A stretch of 42,878 bases of DNA, taken from the NCBI GenBank assembly GCA_020351835.1, contig CP070669.1, positions 1,504,147 to 1,547,024 of the forward strand. The letters run 5' to 3'. The notes under the pieces were generated by a model, which saw only the letters and a program-made list of their open reading frames with translations, was not told the origin of the DNA and made no database searches. Positions 8,628 to 17,180 of this stretch are shown here, piece after piece (the first letter of the stretch is position 1; the number at the start of each line of letters is the position of its first letter). This stretch comes from Nitrospirota bacterium. Its GTDB lineage: Bacteria > Nitrospirota > Thermodesulfovibrionia > Thermodesulfovibrionales > BMS3Bbin05. A program made the translations under genes and the position numbers.

Positions 8628-9944
8628 ATGAAAAAGGCGGATATTATAATTAAGGCCGAAAACATATTGACCATGTCCGGCAATGATGATGGACATATAG
8701 TCAACGGTGCTGTAGCTATAGTCGGAAATAAGATCGGTGGTGTAGGAAAAGCAGAGGCAATTTTAAGTGAATACTCGTCTGACGCGGTAATAGATCATGG
8801 TAAGTCCATAATAATGCCCGGCCTCATCAATACGCACACTCATGCTGCGATGGTGTACTTCAGGGGCATGGCCGATGACCTTCCCCTCAAAACATGGCTC
8901 GAGGAACATATTTGGCCTGCTGAAGGAAAGTGGCTTGGTAACGATTTTGTCAGGGATGCGACAGAGCTTGCATGTCTTGAGATGCTCCAGGCAGGAGTCA
9001 CTACGTTCCTTGACATGTATTTCTTCGGAGATGCGTCTGCAGAGAGCGTAAAGAAGATAGGAATGAGGGCGGTCCTCGGGGTGGGGATCCTGGATTTCCC
9101 GTCTGTGGCCGCTCAGAACACAGACGAATACTTTGAGAAGGCCGAAGTATTCATCAAGAGATATGAAGATGACAATATTATAACACCATGCATAGCACCT
9201 CATGCTCCGTATACTTGCGGGCCGGATACGTACAGGAGGGCGGTCGATATATCAGAGAAATATGGGATACCTATCCATACACATCTATCGGAGACCGAGT
9301 GGGAGGTCAATGAGATAATTAGCAGGTATAAAATGAGGCCTGCTGAGTACATTGATTCTGCCGGGGCTCTGAACAGGAGAATGATAGCTGCCCATTGTGT
9401 GTGGCTGGATGATAAAGAGATCGATCTATTCGCCGAAAGGGGTGCAAGTGTTTCCCACTGTCCCGAAAGCAATATGAAGCTTGCTTCCGGCAGTGCAAGA
9501 GTTGCAAAGATGATAGAGAGGGGAGTTAACGTAACTTTGGGCACGGATGGCGCAGCCAGTAACAATGACCTGGATGTATTAGGAGAGATGCAGACGGCAT
9601 CCAAGCTTCATAAGCTTCTTTCGGGCGATCCCACAGTAATAGATGCGAGAAGGTCTGTGATGATGGCTACCGCACATGCTGCAGATGCCCTTGGCATGCA
9701 GGACAGTCTTGGAAGGATAAAGGCAGGCTTCAGGGCCGACCTTATTGTAGTGGATATTAACAAGCCGCATATGACACCCATGTATGATGTATATTCCCAC
9801 CTTGTGTATTCCGCGAAAGCCTCAGACATACAATATGTCATGGTTGACGGTATCCCGGTGATAGACAACGGGCAGCCAGTCCTGGTATCAGGTGAGGAGG
9901 TTATTGCCAGGGCCAATGAGTGGGCTGAGAGGATCAGGGAGTAA
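8628..9944 (+). CDS. mtaD: 5-methylthioadenosine/S-adenosylhomocysteine deaminase (amidohydrolase)
   Basis: This 438-aa zinc amidohydrolase deaminates 5'-methylthioadenosine and S-adenosylhomocysteine to the inosine forms. Metal-binding motifs are visible: PGLINTHTHAAM with His70 and His72, IPIHTHLSETEWE, MIAAHCVWL, and TLGTDGAASNN with the catalytic-site Asp. The length is normal for the family. The nearby ODC-like and spermidine synthase genes fit the role, since spermidine synthase releases methylthioadenosine that must be cleared. The closely related 8-oxoguanine and N-ethylammeline deaminases cannot be strictly excluded. The ribosome site is weak. Confidence 0.88.
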   Translation: MKKADIIIKAENILTMSGNDDGHIVNGAVAIVGNKIGGVGKAEAILSEYSSDAVIDHGKSIIMPGLINTHTHAAMVYFRGMADDLPLKTWLEEHIWPAEGKWLGNDFVRDATELACLEMLQAGVTTFLDMYFFGDASAESVKKIGMRAVLGVGILDFPSVAAQNTDEYFEKAEVFIKRYEDDNIITPCIAPHAPYTCGPDTYRRAVDISEKYGIPIHTHLSETEWEVNEIISRYKMRPAEYIDSAGALNRRMIAAHCVWLDDKEIDLFAERGASVSHCPESNMKLASGSARVAKMIERGVNVTLGTDGAASNNDLDVLGEMQTASKLHKLLSGDPTVIDARRSVMMATAHAADALGMQDSLGRIKAGFRADLIVVDINKPHMTPMYDVYSHLVYSAKASDIQYVMVDGIPVIDNGQPVLVSGEEVIARANEWAERIRE

Positions 9945-9950
9945 ACCGGA

Positions 9951-10103
9951 ATGAAACGGCGTCTGGATGTTACTCTCGTTGAGCGTGGACTTGTTATGTC
10001 CCGTCAAAAAGCTGCCGGGCATATAATGGCGGGAGAGGTAAAGGTAGATGGGAGCGTCATATCCAAGGCAGGGCAAATGGTGTCTGAAGAGGCCGAGATA
10101 TAG
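9951..10103 (+). CDS. tlyA: TlyA N-terminal S4 domain, ended by in-frame TAG
   Basis: Starting at ATG 9951, six bases after the mtaD stop, the frame reads MKRRLDVTLVERGLVMSRQ and continues through a complete S4 RNA-binding domain (KVDGSVISKAGQMVSEEAEI). It then meets TAG at 10101-10103, after 50 codons. The same frame continues without a shift into IPYVSRGGLKL, exactly where the TlyA methyltransferase region begins in intact homologues. One base substitution (for example from GAG, AAG or CAG) explains the split. Possible readings are a recent nonsense mutation, a sequencing or assembly error, or two separately translated halves. TAG is the normal stop of several neighbouring genes, which argues against genome-wide recoding. 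Confidence 0.8.
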   Translation: MKRRLDVTLVERGLVMSRQKAAGHIMAGEVKVDGSVISKAGQMVSEEAEI

Positions 10104-10127
10104 ATAGTAGCGCAAGGGATACCCTAT

Positions 10128-10694
10128 GTGAGCAGAGGAGGTCTTAAATTGTCAGCAGCAATAGACCACTTTGGTTTAAATGTAAGGGACAAGGTGGCAA
10201 TGGATGTTGGTGCATCTACCGGGGGATTCACGGACTGCCTGCTTCAGGCAGGCGCATCCGTAGTGTATGCTGTGGATGTCGGGTACGGATTAATAGACTC
10301 CAGGTTGCGGGAGGATAACAGGGTAATACTGGTAGAAAGAACGAATTTCAGGTATATTGAAAGAGGTGTAGTGCAGGGTTGCGTTGATCTAATAACGATT
10401 GATGTATCATTCATATCGGTCACTAAGGTGTTTCCAAAGGCCTTTGAGTTCCTTTGTAAGGGTGGTGAGATGTTGGTCCTGGTAAAACCGCAGTTCGAGG
10501 TCGGAAAAGGTGAGGTCGGAAAGGGTGGGATCGTAAGGGACCCCGATAAGAGGATCAATGCGGTTGAAAAAGTAGCGAGCGATTTCAGGAACAATGGAGC
10601 TGAGGTCTTTCCGCCTTTCGAATCACCTGTGAAAGGCCAGAAAGGTAATATTGAGTATTTCTTATATGTCAGAGGAGGAGTAAATGTCAGATGA
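10128..10694 (+). CDS. tlyA: TlyA-family rRNA methyltransferase domain (FtsJ-like), detached from its S4 domain
   Basis: This 188-aa part carries the SAM-dependent 2'-O-methyltransferase fold of TlyA: SRGGLKLSAAI, the SAM-binding AMDVGASTGGFTDCL, YAVDVGYGLID, DLITIDVSFISVTKV and VKPQFEVGKGEVGKGGIV. In characterised TlyA proteins the whole protein methylates ribose in 16S and/or 23S rRNA. Here the S4 domain is separated by TAG at 10101. Restart at GTG 10128 is plausible because AAGGGA at 10114-10119 is well spaced, so an S4-less enzyme may be made. The catalytic domain shows no further damage. Its end overlaps the next gene by 11 bases. Confidence 0.8.
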   Translation: MSRGGLKLSAAIDHFGLNVRDKVAMDVGASTGGFTDCLLQAGASVVYAVDVGYGLIDSRLREDNRVILVERTNFRYIERGVVQGCVDLITIDVSFISVTKVFPKAFEFLCKGGEMLVLVKPQFEVGKGEVGKGGIVRDPDKRINAVEKVASDFRNNGAEVFPPFESPVKGQKGNIEYFLYVRGGVNVR

Positions 10695-11436
10695 ACAACT
10701 TCTAATAGGATTTGACCTGTCGACAGCCTCGATCGGAGTGCTTGAGGTTCTATGCGATGAATCGGCTGACGAGTCGCTGTTTAATGATATATACAGGGCG
10801 AACATAGCAAGGCCAGAGGTCCTGAAGCTGCTATATGACCATTATGAAACTCCTCAGGTGCTTCTTGATGAGATAGCGCCTGTCCTTCAGCTGCCGATGA
10901 AGAAGCAGGGAGAAGGACGGCCGGCGCCGAAGAAGGCTGAAACGGAGGAGCCGAAAGAGGAGAGGCAGGTACGCGAGAAGAAAGAGGAAGAGCAGGAGCA
11001 GGAAGCACGGTTGATGAAATCTGAGAACCTCCTTACGAAGATAGCGAAGTTGTCGACCGGTGAGAAGGTGCAGCTTGCCATGAAGGGTGGTAAGGAGGTC
11101 AGAAGCATTCTGCTGAAGGACACTTCAAAGGAAGTAGTAAAGAAGGTGATGGAAAACCCGAAGATGACAGATTCCGAGGTAGACCTGATCTCAAGGAACC
11201 GTCAGGTCCCTGAGGATGTGCTGAGGATGATAGCAAAGAAGAAAGAATGGATGAAGAACTACTCTATAATGCTTGGACTGGTCACTAATCCGAAAACCCC
11301 GCCTGGAGTGGCAATGCCTTTTGTTAAGAACGTCAAGAAGAAGGACCTGGCCATGCTTGAAAAGAACAAGAACATCTCGCAGGCCGTAAGGGCTGCTGCA
11401 AAGAAGTTCCTCTCGGCCAAGACCCCGGGAAGTTGA
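10684..11436 (+). CDS. Uncharacterised 250-aa protein with helical-repeat-like regions and a charged linker
   Basis: No enzyme motif is seen. The N-terminal ~70 residues resemble short HEAT/leucine-rich-variant helices (IARPEVLKLLYDHYETPQ). Residues ~75-110 are an E/K/Q-rich, probably disordered linker. The C-terminal ~140 residues again look like short helical repeats: LLTKIAKLSTGEKVQLAMKG, MTDSEVDLISRNRQVPEDVL, MKNYSIMLGLVTNPKTPPG. I recall similar unnamed proteins in deltaproteobacteria. The ATG follows GAGGAGGAG and overlaps tlyA by 11 bases, and its TGA overlaps the next ATG (TGATG), so it is coupled on both sides. A scaffold or protein-binding role is only an inference. Confidence 0.8.
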   Translation: MSDEQLLIGFDLSTASIGVLEVLCDESADESLFNDIYRANIARPEVLKLLYDHYETPQVLLDEIAPVLQLPMKKQGEGRPAPKKAETEEPKEERQVREKKEEEQEQEARLMKSENLLTKIAKLSTGEKVQLAMKGGKEVRSILLKDTSKEVVKKVMENPKMTDSEVDLISRNRQVPEDVLRMIAKKKEWMKNYSIMLGLVTNPKTPPGVAMPFVKNVKKKDLAMLEKNKNISQAVRAAAKKFLSAKTPGS

Positions 11437-12590
11437 TGGAAGATCACCACAGGGACAACCTATCAGTCCCTGAGAACATCAATCCTGCAACATGGGACAA
11501 GGTTCTCAGGTCTGTTGCATCTCCGGACGAGCGCACCCCGTACCTGATAATAGATAGGGATGTTATAAGGGACAAGGTATCTCAGATCGGTTCCGGCATT
11601 TCCAACTCAAGGGTGTTTTATGCCGTTAAGGCTAACCCTGATATCTCAGTAGTGAGCTTCCTTAACGAGCTCGGTGTAGATTTCGAGATAGCTTCTGAAG
11701 GAGAACTTGCGATATTGTCTTCACTTGGAGTTAAAGGTGAAAGGATAATTACCAGTAATCCTGTTAAAAGTCTTAAGTTCCTTAATGAAGCGGTTTCGTA
11801 CGGCGTAAGCCGTTATGCCTTCGATTCTTTGCAGGAGGTTGAGAAGTTATCACTTCACGCACCCGGAAGTATTGTGTATGTGAGACTTAATGTTCCAAAT
11901 GAAGGCAGTGAATGGCCTTTAAGCAAAAAATACGGAGTCGAGATCGACGATGCTTTGCACCTTCTTGAGAGAGCGGGTGACGCGGGGCTTAGGCCGGAAG
12001 GTCTGACCTTCCATGTAGGATCCCAGTGTCATAATGTGTACAACTGGGACATGGCACTGGATAAGTCAGTACAGCTGTGGGATGCCGCAAGAGAAAAGGG
12101 GATAGAGCTGAAGTTCGTCAATATAGGAGGTGGTTATCCTATAAAGTATACAAAAGATGTAATGGACATAAGTGATATCGAGGCGCAGATAGACCGGTCG
12201 GTCCAGACAAGGTTCGGGTCTGACATCGAGGTCCATATCGAACCGGGCAGGTCTGTTGTAGGGGATTCCGGGATACTGGTTGCCAGCGTGATCGGAAAAG
12301 CAGTTAGGGGGGATGAGAACTGGCTTTATCTTGACGTCGGTGTTTTCAACGGATTGATGGAAAGTCTCGGTGGCATAAAGTATAGCTATTTCTGTGACGG
12401 AAGAGGAGAACATAAATCCTGGACAATAGCGGGGCCGAGTTGTGACAGTTTTGATGTTATGGACAGGGATGTGGAACTGCCGGAGCCGCATGTAGGTGAT
12501 ACCATGTTGATCCTTTCCTGCGGTGCATATACAGTATCTTACGCATCAGAGTTCAATGGATTTTCTATACCAAGGACAATAATGTTATAA
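11436..12590 (+). CDS. Fold-III PLP-dependent ornithine/lysine decarboxylase-like enzyme
   Basis: This 384-aa enzyme belongs to the alanine-racemase-fold PLP decarboxylases. Seen: FYAVKANPD with PLP lysine Lys65, TFHVGSQC, VNIGGGYP, HIEPGRSVVG, and GPSCDSFD with Cys336. The GPxCDxxD form is typical of eukaryotic-type ornithine decarboxylases; diaminopimelate decarboxylases normally have CESGD-like motifs, so lysA is less likely. With spermidine synthase 20 bases downstream, putrescine formation from ornithine is the best reading. Lysine decarboxylation or dual activity is possible. The ATG at 11436 overlaps the preceding stop (TGATG); a TTG at 11433 is less likely. Confidence 0.88.
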   Translation: MEDHHRDNLSVPENINPATWDKVLRSVASPDERTPYLIIDRDVIRDKVSQIGSGISNSRVFYAVKANPDISVVSFLNELGVDFEIASEGELAILSSLGVKGERIITSNPVKSLKFLNEAVSYGVSRYAFDSLQEVEKLSLHAPGSIVYVRLNVPNEGSEWPLSKKYGVEIDDALHLLERAGDAGLRPEGLTFHVGSQCHNVYNWDMALDKSVQLWDAAREKGIELKFVNIGGGYPIKYTKDVMDISDIEAQIDRSVQTRFGSDIEVHIEPGRSVVGDSGILVASVIGKAVRGDENWLYLDVGVFNGLMESLGGIKYSYFCDGRGEHKSWTIAGPSCDSFDVMDRDVELPEPHVGDTMLILSCGAYTVSYASEFNGFSIPRTIML

Positions 12591-12610
12591 GAGATAATAA
12601 AGGAGGAGAC

Positions 12611-13447
12611 ATGATCCGTTTTTTCGAGAAAGACCCATATTCCCCGATCCAGTATGTTTACGAGATCGATGATATCCTGCACAAGGAAAGGTCAGAGTTC
12701 CAGGAGATCATGGTGGTGTCTAACAGCTATTTTGGGAAGATGCTAATACTTGATGGTGTAGTTCAGATGACGGAAAGGGATGAGTTCTTCTACCACGAGA
12801 TGCTTACTCATGTTGCCATGCATGCCCACCCCTCCCCGAAGAGGGTTGTCGTAATAGGCGGGGGCGACGGTGGGGCCGTCAGAGAGGTGGTTAAACATGA
12901 AGGGGTAGAAAAGGTTTATTTCATTGAGATAGACGAGCGTGTAATTGATGTATCAAGGAAGTTCTTTCCTTCTATAGCCGAAGAGGTCGATAATCCCAAG
13001 GTGGAGGTCCATAATATGGACGGAGCTGAGTTCATCAAGAACAGGCCGGGAGACATTGATGTAATAATAGTGGACTCAACGGATATTATAGGGTTTGCCA
13101 AGAGCCTTTTTACGGTAGATTTCTTCAGGTCCGCTCATGATGCCCTCTCCGGAGATGGACTGTTCGTAACTCTCTCTGAATCTCTTCATTTTCATAAGGA
13201 TATGGTGGTGGAGATACAGGAGACCATGAAGATGGTATTTCCGATAGTGGACCTTTATACAGCTCCGATAGCCACATATGCGGGTAACTGGTGGGCTTTT
13301 TCGATAGCCTCTAAGAAGCTTGATCCGAGGGAGATCAGGAACGATCATGCAATTGATGCGAAATATTATTCTGACGAGATCCACGGTATTTCTTTCCTGC
13401 CCAGGGGGCTCTACTCAAAACTGATGGCCAGAAAACTTGGGTGGTAG
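12611..13447 (+). CDS. speE: Polyamine aminopropyltransferase (spermidine synthase)
   Basis: The product transfers the aminopropyl group of decarboxylated S-adenosylmethionine to putrescine, giving spermidine and methylthioadenosine. Seen: VVVIGGGDGGAVREV at residues 80-94 (nucleotide site), YFIEID, and IIVDSTD with Asp155 and Asp158, the acidic pair that binds substrate amines. The length of 278 aa is typical. A strong AAAGGAGGAG precedes the ATG. It follows the ODC-like gene by 20 bases, consistent with a polyamine operon that includes mtaD upstream. The gene for SAM decarboxylase is not in this window. Confidence 0.95.
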   Translation: MIRFFEKDPYSPIQYVYEIDDILHKERSEFQEIMVVSNSYFGKMLILDGVVQMTERDEFFYHEMLTHVAMHAHPSPKRVVVIGGGDGGAVREVVKHEGVEKVYFIEIDERVIDVSRKFFPSIAEEVDNPKVEVHNMDGAEFIKNRPGDIDVIIVDSTDIIGFAKSLFTVDFFRSAHDALSGDGLFVTLSESLHFHKDMVVEIQETMKMVFPIVDLYTAPIATYAGNWWAFSIASKKLDPREIRNDHAIDAKYYSDEIHGISFLPRGLYSKLMARKLGW

Positions 13448-13465
13448 GGGCCAAAAAGCACTTTC

Positions 13466-13495
13466 TTGACAATATATATATATTATTGTTAGATT
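13466..13495 (+). promoter_or_regulatory. Sigma70-type promoter of the hrcA operon
   Basis: A perfect -35, TTGACA at 13466-13471, is followed after 18 bases by TAGATT at 13490-13495 (4 of 6 matches). The intervening DNA is an AT alternating tract. The CIRCE operator begins two bases after the -10, so HrcA bound there would block RNA polymerase. The predicted start of transcription, near 13502, falls inside the left CIRCE arm. Confidence 0.65.
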
Positions 13496-13496
13496 A

Positions 13497-13523
13497 TTAG
13501 CACTCTAACAGGAGGAGTGCTAA
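13497..13523 (+). promoter_or_regulatory. CIRCE operator (HrcA-binding inverted repeat)
   Basis: TTAGCACTC at 13497-13505 and GAGTGCTAA at 13515-13523 are a perfect 9-9-9 CIRCE element, the well-established binding site of the heat-shock repressor HrcA. The nine-base spacer carries most of the hrcA Shine-Dalgarno sequence (AGGAGGAG at 13510-13517). It directly precedes hrcA and should repress hrcA-grpE-dnaK-dnaJ-rsmE until heat or unfolded protein inactivates HrcA. Confidence 0.97.
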
Positions 13524-13525
13524 TA

Positions 13526-14557
13526 ATGCTTGATAGCAGAAGTCAGAGGGTTCTTTGGGCCGTAGTAGAGAGCTATATAGACTCTCCGGACCCCGTTGGT
13601 TCGAGGTATGTGACCAAGAAATACGAGTTCGGCCTCTCACCGGCTACCATCAGGAACATAATGGCAGACCTGGAGGACCTGGGATTTCTTACTCAGCCGC
13701 ACACGTCAGCTGGAAGGGTCCCTACCGATATGGGATACAGATTTTATGTTGAGAACATACTTGCTCCGCCTGAGGAGAACATGGCAAGGATGTCAGAACA
13801 GATGACCAACAGACTTCTTACCGCAGGTGGAGATGTCGACGATATACTGCAGGAAGCCACAAGATTAATATCCAGTTTCTCGCATTACCTAGGTGTAGCA
13901 TCACTGCCTCGAACGGAGAACTCGACACTGCATAAGATAGAGATGATGAACTATAAGGACGATAGGATAGTCGTAATGCTCTTTACCAATGAAGGAACGA
14001 TAAAGCATAAGATCATCCCCAATGAGCTCTCTCTTGAGCAGCGCGATCTTGGCAGGATCTCGTCATACCTGAGCGAGCGTTTTACCGGTAAGAACATAAA
14101 AGAGATAAGAAGTAGTCTCGTCAGGGAGATGAAAGAGCAGAAGAGCGAGTTCGATGCACTGATAGAAAGGACCCTGGCCATTTTTGGTGAAGGATCAGAT
14201 AATGCAGGTGATGATGTTCTGATAACAGGTTTCAAAGAAGTCGTAAATCTACCGGATTTTTCTGACATAGATAAGATCAAGATCCTGTCCGAGGCAATAG
14301 AGGATAAGCATACCATAGTAAAATTACTGGATAAGATTGTTGACAATGACGGGGTCCAGGTCATTATTGGTTCTGAAAACCGTATCGAGGGCCTTTCTAA
14401 CATGAGTATGGTGGCTACGACATATCGTGAGAGCAACAGGCCCGTGGGCGTGCTTGGTATCATAGGCCCTACAAGAATGAACTACCAAAATGCCATTGTA
14501 CTGGTAGATGCTGCAGCCAGGTGTCTTGACAGGATGCTTGGTGGTAACAGTTCCTAG
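13526..14557 (+). CDS. hrcA: Heat-inducible transcription repressor HrcA
   Basis: HrcA binds CIRCE and represses the chaperone operon, including its own gene. The 343-aa sequence begins with the winged-helix region (VLWAVVESYIDSPDPVGSRYV, LSPATIRNIMADLEDLGFL, QPHTSAGRVPTDMGYRFYV) and ends with the family's IIGPTRMNYQNAIVLVD segment. I chose ATG 13526 because AGGAGGAG lies eight bases upstream; a GTG at 13517 falls inside CIRCE and the ribosome site. grpE follows after 50 bases. Confidence 0.96.
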   Translation: MLDSRSQRVLWAVVESYIDSPDPVGSRYVTKKYEFGLSPATIRNIMADLEDLGFLTQPHTSAGRVPTDMGYRFYVENILAPPEENMARMSEQMTNRLLTAGGDVDDILQEATRLISSFSHYLGVASLPRTENSTLHKIEMMNYKDDRIVVMLFTNEGTIKHKIIPNELSLEQRDLGRISSYLSERFTGKNIKEIRSSLVREMKEQKSEFDALIERTLAIFGEGSDNAGDDVLITGFKEVVNLPDFSDIDKIKILSEAIEDKHTIVKLLDKIVDNDGVQVIIGSENRIEGLSNMSMVATTYRESNRPVGVLGIIGPTRMNYQNAIVLVDAAARCLDRMLGGNSS

Positions 14558-14607
14558 GGCGATCTTCGGATAAATAACTGATAATTTATATATAAGGAGG
14601 ACTGCTT

Positions 14608-15237
14608 TTGAGTGAAGAGAACAAGGATGAGATGAGAATAGAGATAGATTCGGAAAGTGACGTCGAAGCTCTTCAGGAGCTAGCTGATGAGATAGAGATC
14701 GAAGAGGAGGAAGTTAATGAAGGATCTAAAAAGCTAAAGGCAGAGCTTGCCGAACTGAACGATAAATACATGAGATTGTATGCCGAGTTCGAGAATTACA
14801 GGAAAAGGGTGGTAAAGGAAAAGGAGGACATTCAGAAGTTCGGTACGGAAGCGATGCTGCAAGAACTTCTTACAGTGATAGATACTCTTGAGATGGCATT
14901 AGGCCATGCCGAAGATGAAACGTCGCCTGAAAGTCTCAAGGAAGGGATCGAAATGACACTTAGGGAGTTCAGGAAAGTGCTTAACCGCAACGGACTTGAG
15001 CTCATAGAGGCCATTGGAAAGCCTTTTGACCCTGCTTTTCATGAGGCGATGAACCAGGTGGAGCGCGATGATGTAGAAGAGGGAATAGTTGTAGAAGAAT
15101 ATAGAAAAGGATATTCATTTGAGGATAAACTGCTCAGGCCTTCGCTTGTGGCCGTTTCAAAGGCTGCAAGTAAAGGGACAGAGGAAAAAGATCAAAATAA
15201 TAATCAGGAAATAAAGGAGGAAGAAGAAAATGGGTAA
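14608..15237 (+). CDS. grpE: GrpE nucleotide exchange factor
   Basis: GrpE releases ADP from DnaK to drive the chaperone cycle. The 209-aa protein has an acidic N-terminal arm, a long coiled coil (about residues 35-90, with [20 protein letters not shown]) and the C-terminal beta domain ([27 protein letters not shown]). Translation begins at TTG 14608, seven bases after AAGGAGG; no upstream ATG fits. The end overlaps dnaK by eight bases, so the two are coupled. Confidence 0.96.
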   Translation: MSEENKDEMRIEIDSESDVEALQELADEIEIEEEEVNEGSKKLKAELAELNDKYMRLYAEFENYRKRVVKEKEDIQKFGTEAMLQELLTVIDTLEMALGHAEDETSPESLKEGIEMTLREFRKVLNRNGLELIEAIGKPFDPAFHEAMNQVERDDVEEGIVVEEYRKGYSFEDKLLRPSLVAVSKAASKGTEEKDQNNNQEIKEEEENG

Positions 15238-17161
15238 AGCTATTGGAATTGACCTGGGGACAACGAACTCCGTTGTTGCGGTCGTGCAGGCTGGAGAGGA
15301 AGTTGTCATACCTAACCAGGAAGGTAACAGAACGACACCGTCGATAGTCGCTTTTTCGGAGAAGGGTGAGAGACTTGTCGGTCAGATCGCAAAGAGGCAG
15401 GCGGTAACGAACCCTGAGAACACGATATTCTCAGTTAAGAGGCTGATGGGCAGGAAGTTCGACTCTGATCAGGTGCAGGACGCGATAAAAAAATTACCGT
15501 ATAAGATAGTTAAGGCGGATAATGGCGATGCGCATGTTGAGGTAAGGGGAAAAAGGTATTCCCCGCCGGAAATATCGGCAATGATACTGCAAAAGCTCAA
15601 GCAGGCGGCCGAGGATTACCTTGGTGAAGCGGTTACTGACGCTGTTATAACCGTTCCTGCATATTTCGATGACAGCCAGAGGCAGGCAACAAAGGACGCC
15701 GGAAAGATAGCTGGCCTCAATGTTCTGAGGATAATCAACGAGCCCACAGCTGCTTCACTTGCTTACGGCATAGATAAGAAAAAGGACGAGAAAGTAGCGG
15801 TCTATGACCTTGGAGGTGGAACATTCGACATCTCCGTACTCGAGATCGGTGAAGGTATCATCGAGGTCAAGTCGACCAATGGCGATACATATCTTGGTGG
15901 TGATGACTTTGACCTGAGGATCATGGACTGGCTTGTGGACGAGTTCAAGAAAGAGCAGGGCATAGACCTTAAGCAGGACAGGATGGCTCTCCAGAGGCTT
16001 AAGGAGGCTGCCGAAAGGGCAAAGATAGAACTGTCGACAGCCGCCGAGACCGAGATCAATCTGCCGTTCGTCACCGCAGATGCTACAGGCCCTAAACACC
16101 TTCTGGTTAAGCTTGCAAGGTCAAAGTTCGAGCAGTTGACGGATGACCTTGTCCAGAGGACGACCGAGCCTTGCAAGAAGGCGATAAGCGATGCAGGTAT
16201 CAGCACATCTGAGATTGATGAGGTGCTGATGGTCGGCGGTCAGACAAGGACCCCAAAGGTGTCGAATATTGTATCGAGCTATTTCGGCAAGGAACCCAAT
16301 AAAACGGTCAACCCCGATGAGGTAGTTTCTGTAGGAGCTGCTATACAGGCCGCGGTTCTTAAGGGAGATGTGAAGGAAGTTCTGCTTCTCGATGTCACTC
16401 CGCTCTCACTTGGGATCGAGACACTTGGTGGTGTTTTCACAAAGATCATAGAGAGGAACACCACAATACCTACTAAGAAGAACCAGATATTCTCGACCGC
16501 CTCTGACAATCAGCCTGCAGTTACTATCAAGATCCATCAGGGCGAGCGTGAGATGGCAGCTGACAATAAGCTGCTAGGGGTGTTCGAACTTGTCGGGATA
16601 CCCCCGGCCCCCAGAGGCGTACCGCAGATCGATGTTGCCTTTGACATAGATGCTAACGGTATTCTTCATGTGTCGGCCAAGGACCTGGGCACAGGTAAGG
16701 AGCAGTCTATAAGGATAACAGCATCCAGTGGTCTTTCTGAGGAAGAGGTTGAGAGAATGGTTAAAGAGGCTGGTGAGCATGCTGAGGATGACAAGAAGAC
16801 AAGGACCCTCGCAGATGCCAAGAACGAAGCTGATACCCTCGTTTACACGGTTGAGAAGTCCTTAACCGAATACGGGGACAAGATAACAGCAGAGGAAAAG
16901 ACCAAGATTCAGGAAGCTCTTGAGAAATGTAAGAACCTAAAGGATAGTGCTACTGATGCTGATCAGCTCAAGAGCGCGATAAACGAGCTTGCAACAGCAT
17001 CTCATAAGCTTGCCGAACAGATCTATCAGCAGCAGGCCGCGCAGCAGGAGGCTGCAGGTGCCGGGGCTGAGCCCGGTAGTGCCTCTGAAGGAGCGACAGG
17101 TGAAGATGAAGATGTTGTCGAAGCCGAGTTCGAGGATGTGGACAAGGATTCGGGTGAGTGA
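15230..17161 (+). CDS. dnaK: Chaperone DnaK (Hsp70)
   Basis: This 643-aa ATP-dependent chaperone has the full Hsp70 layout: the ATPase domain with [13 protein letters not shown] at the start, [29 protein letters not shown] and [16 protein letters not shown]; the linker and substrate domain with [17 protein letters not shown]; and a helical lid. It ends in the acidic [14 protein letters not shown] tail common in bacterial DnaK. GGAGGAAGAAGAAA precedes the ATG, inside the grpE end. Expression is under the CIRCE promoter upstream of hrcA. Nothing odd is seen. Confidence 0.98.
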   Translation: MGKAIGIDLGTTNSVVAVVQAGEEVVIPNQEGNRTTPSIVAFSEKGERLVGQIAKRQAVTNPENTIFSVKRLMGRKFDSDQVQDAIKKLPYKIVKADNGDAHVEVRGKRYSPPEISAMILQKLKQAAEDYLGEAVTDAVITVPAYFDDSQRQATKDAGKIAGLNVLRIINEPTAASLAYGIDKKKDEKVAVYDLGGGTFDISVLEIGEGIIEVKSTNGDTYLGGDDFDLRIMDWLVDEFKKEQGIDLKQDRMALQRLKEAAERAKIELSTAAETEINLPFVTADATGPKHLLVKLARSKFEQLTDDLVQRTTEPCKKAISDAGISTSEIDEVLMVGGQTRTPKVSNIVSSYFGKEPNKTVNPDEVVSVGAAIQAAVLKGDVKEVLLLDVTPLSLGIETLGGVFTKIIERNTTIPTKKNQIFSTASDNQPAVTIKIHQGEREMAADNKLLGVFELVGIPPAPRGVPQIDVAFDIDANGILHVSAKDLGTGKEQSIRITASSGLSEEEVERMVKEAGEHAEDDKKTRTLADAKNEADTLVYTVEKSLTEYGDKITAEEKTKIQEALEKCKNLKDSATDADQLKSAINELATASHKLAEQIYQQQAAQQEAAGAGAEPGSASEGATGEDEDVVEAEFEDVDKDSGE

Positions 17162-17180
17162 TAGAAGGGATATCAGTTAA

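Noticed and set aside
10101-10103. Genome-wide recoding of TAG as a sense codon
   Set aside because: TAG ends several genes cleanly in this window (leuB, the alpha/beta hydrolase, the hybrid kinase, hrcA, hpt), so it works as a normal stop.
11436-12590. Diaminopimelate decarboxylase (lysA)
   Set aside because: The GPSCDSFD motif is ODC-like rather than CESGD-like, and spermidine synthase is directly downstream.
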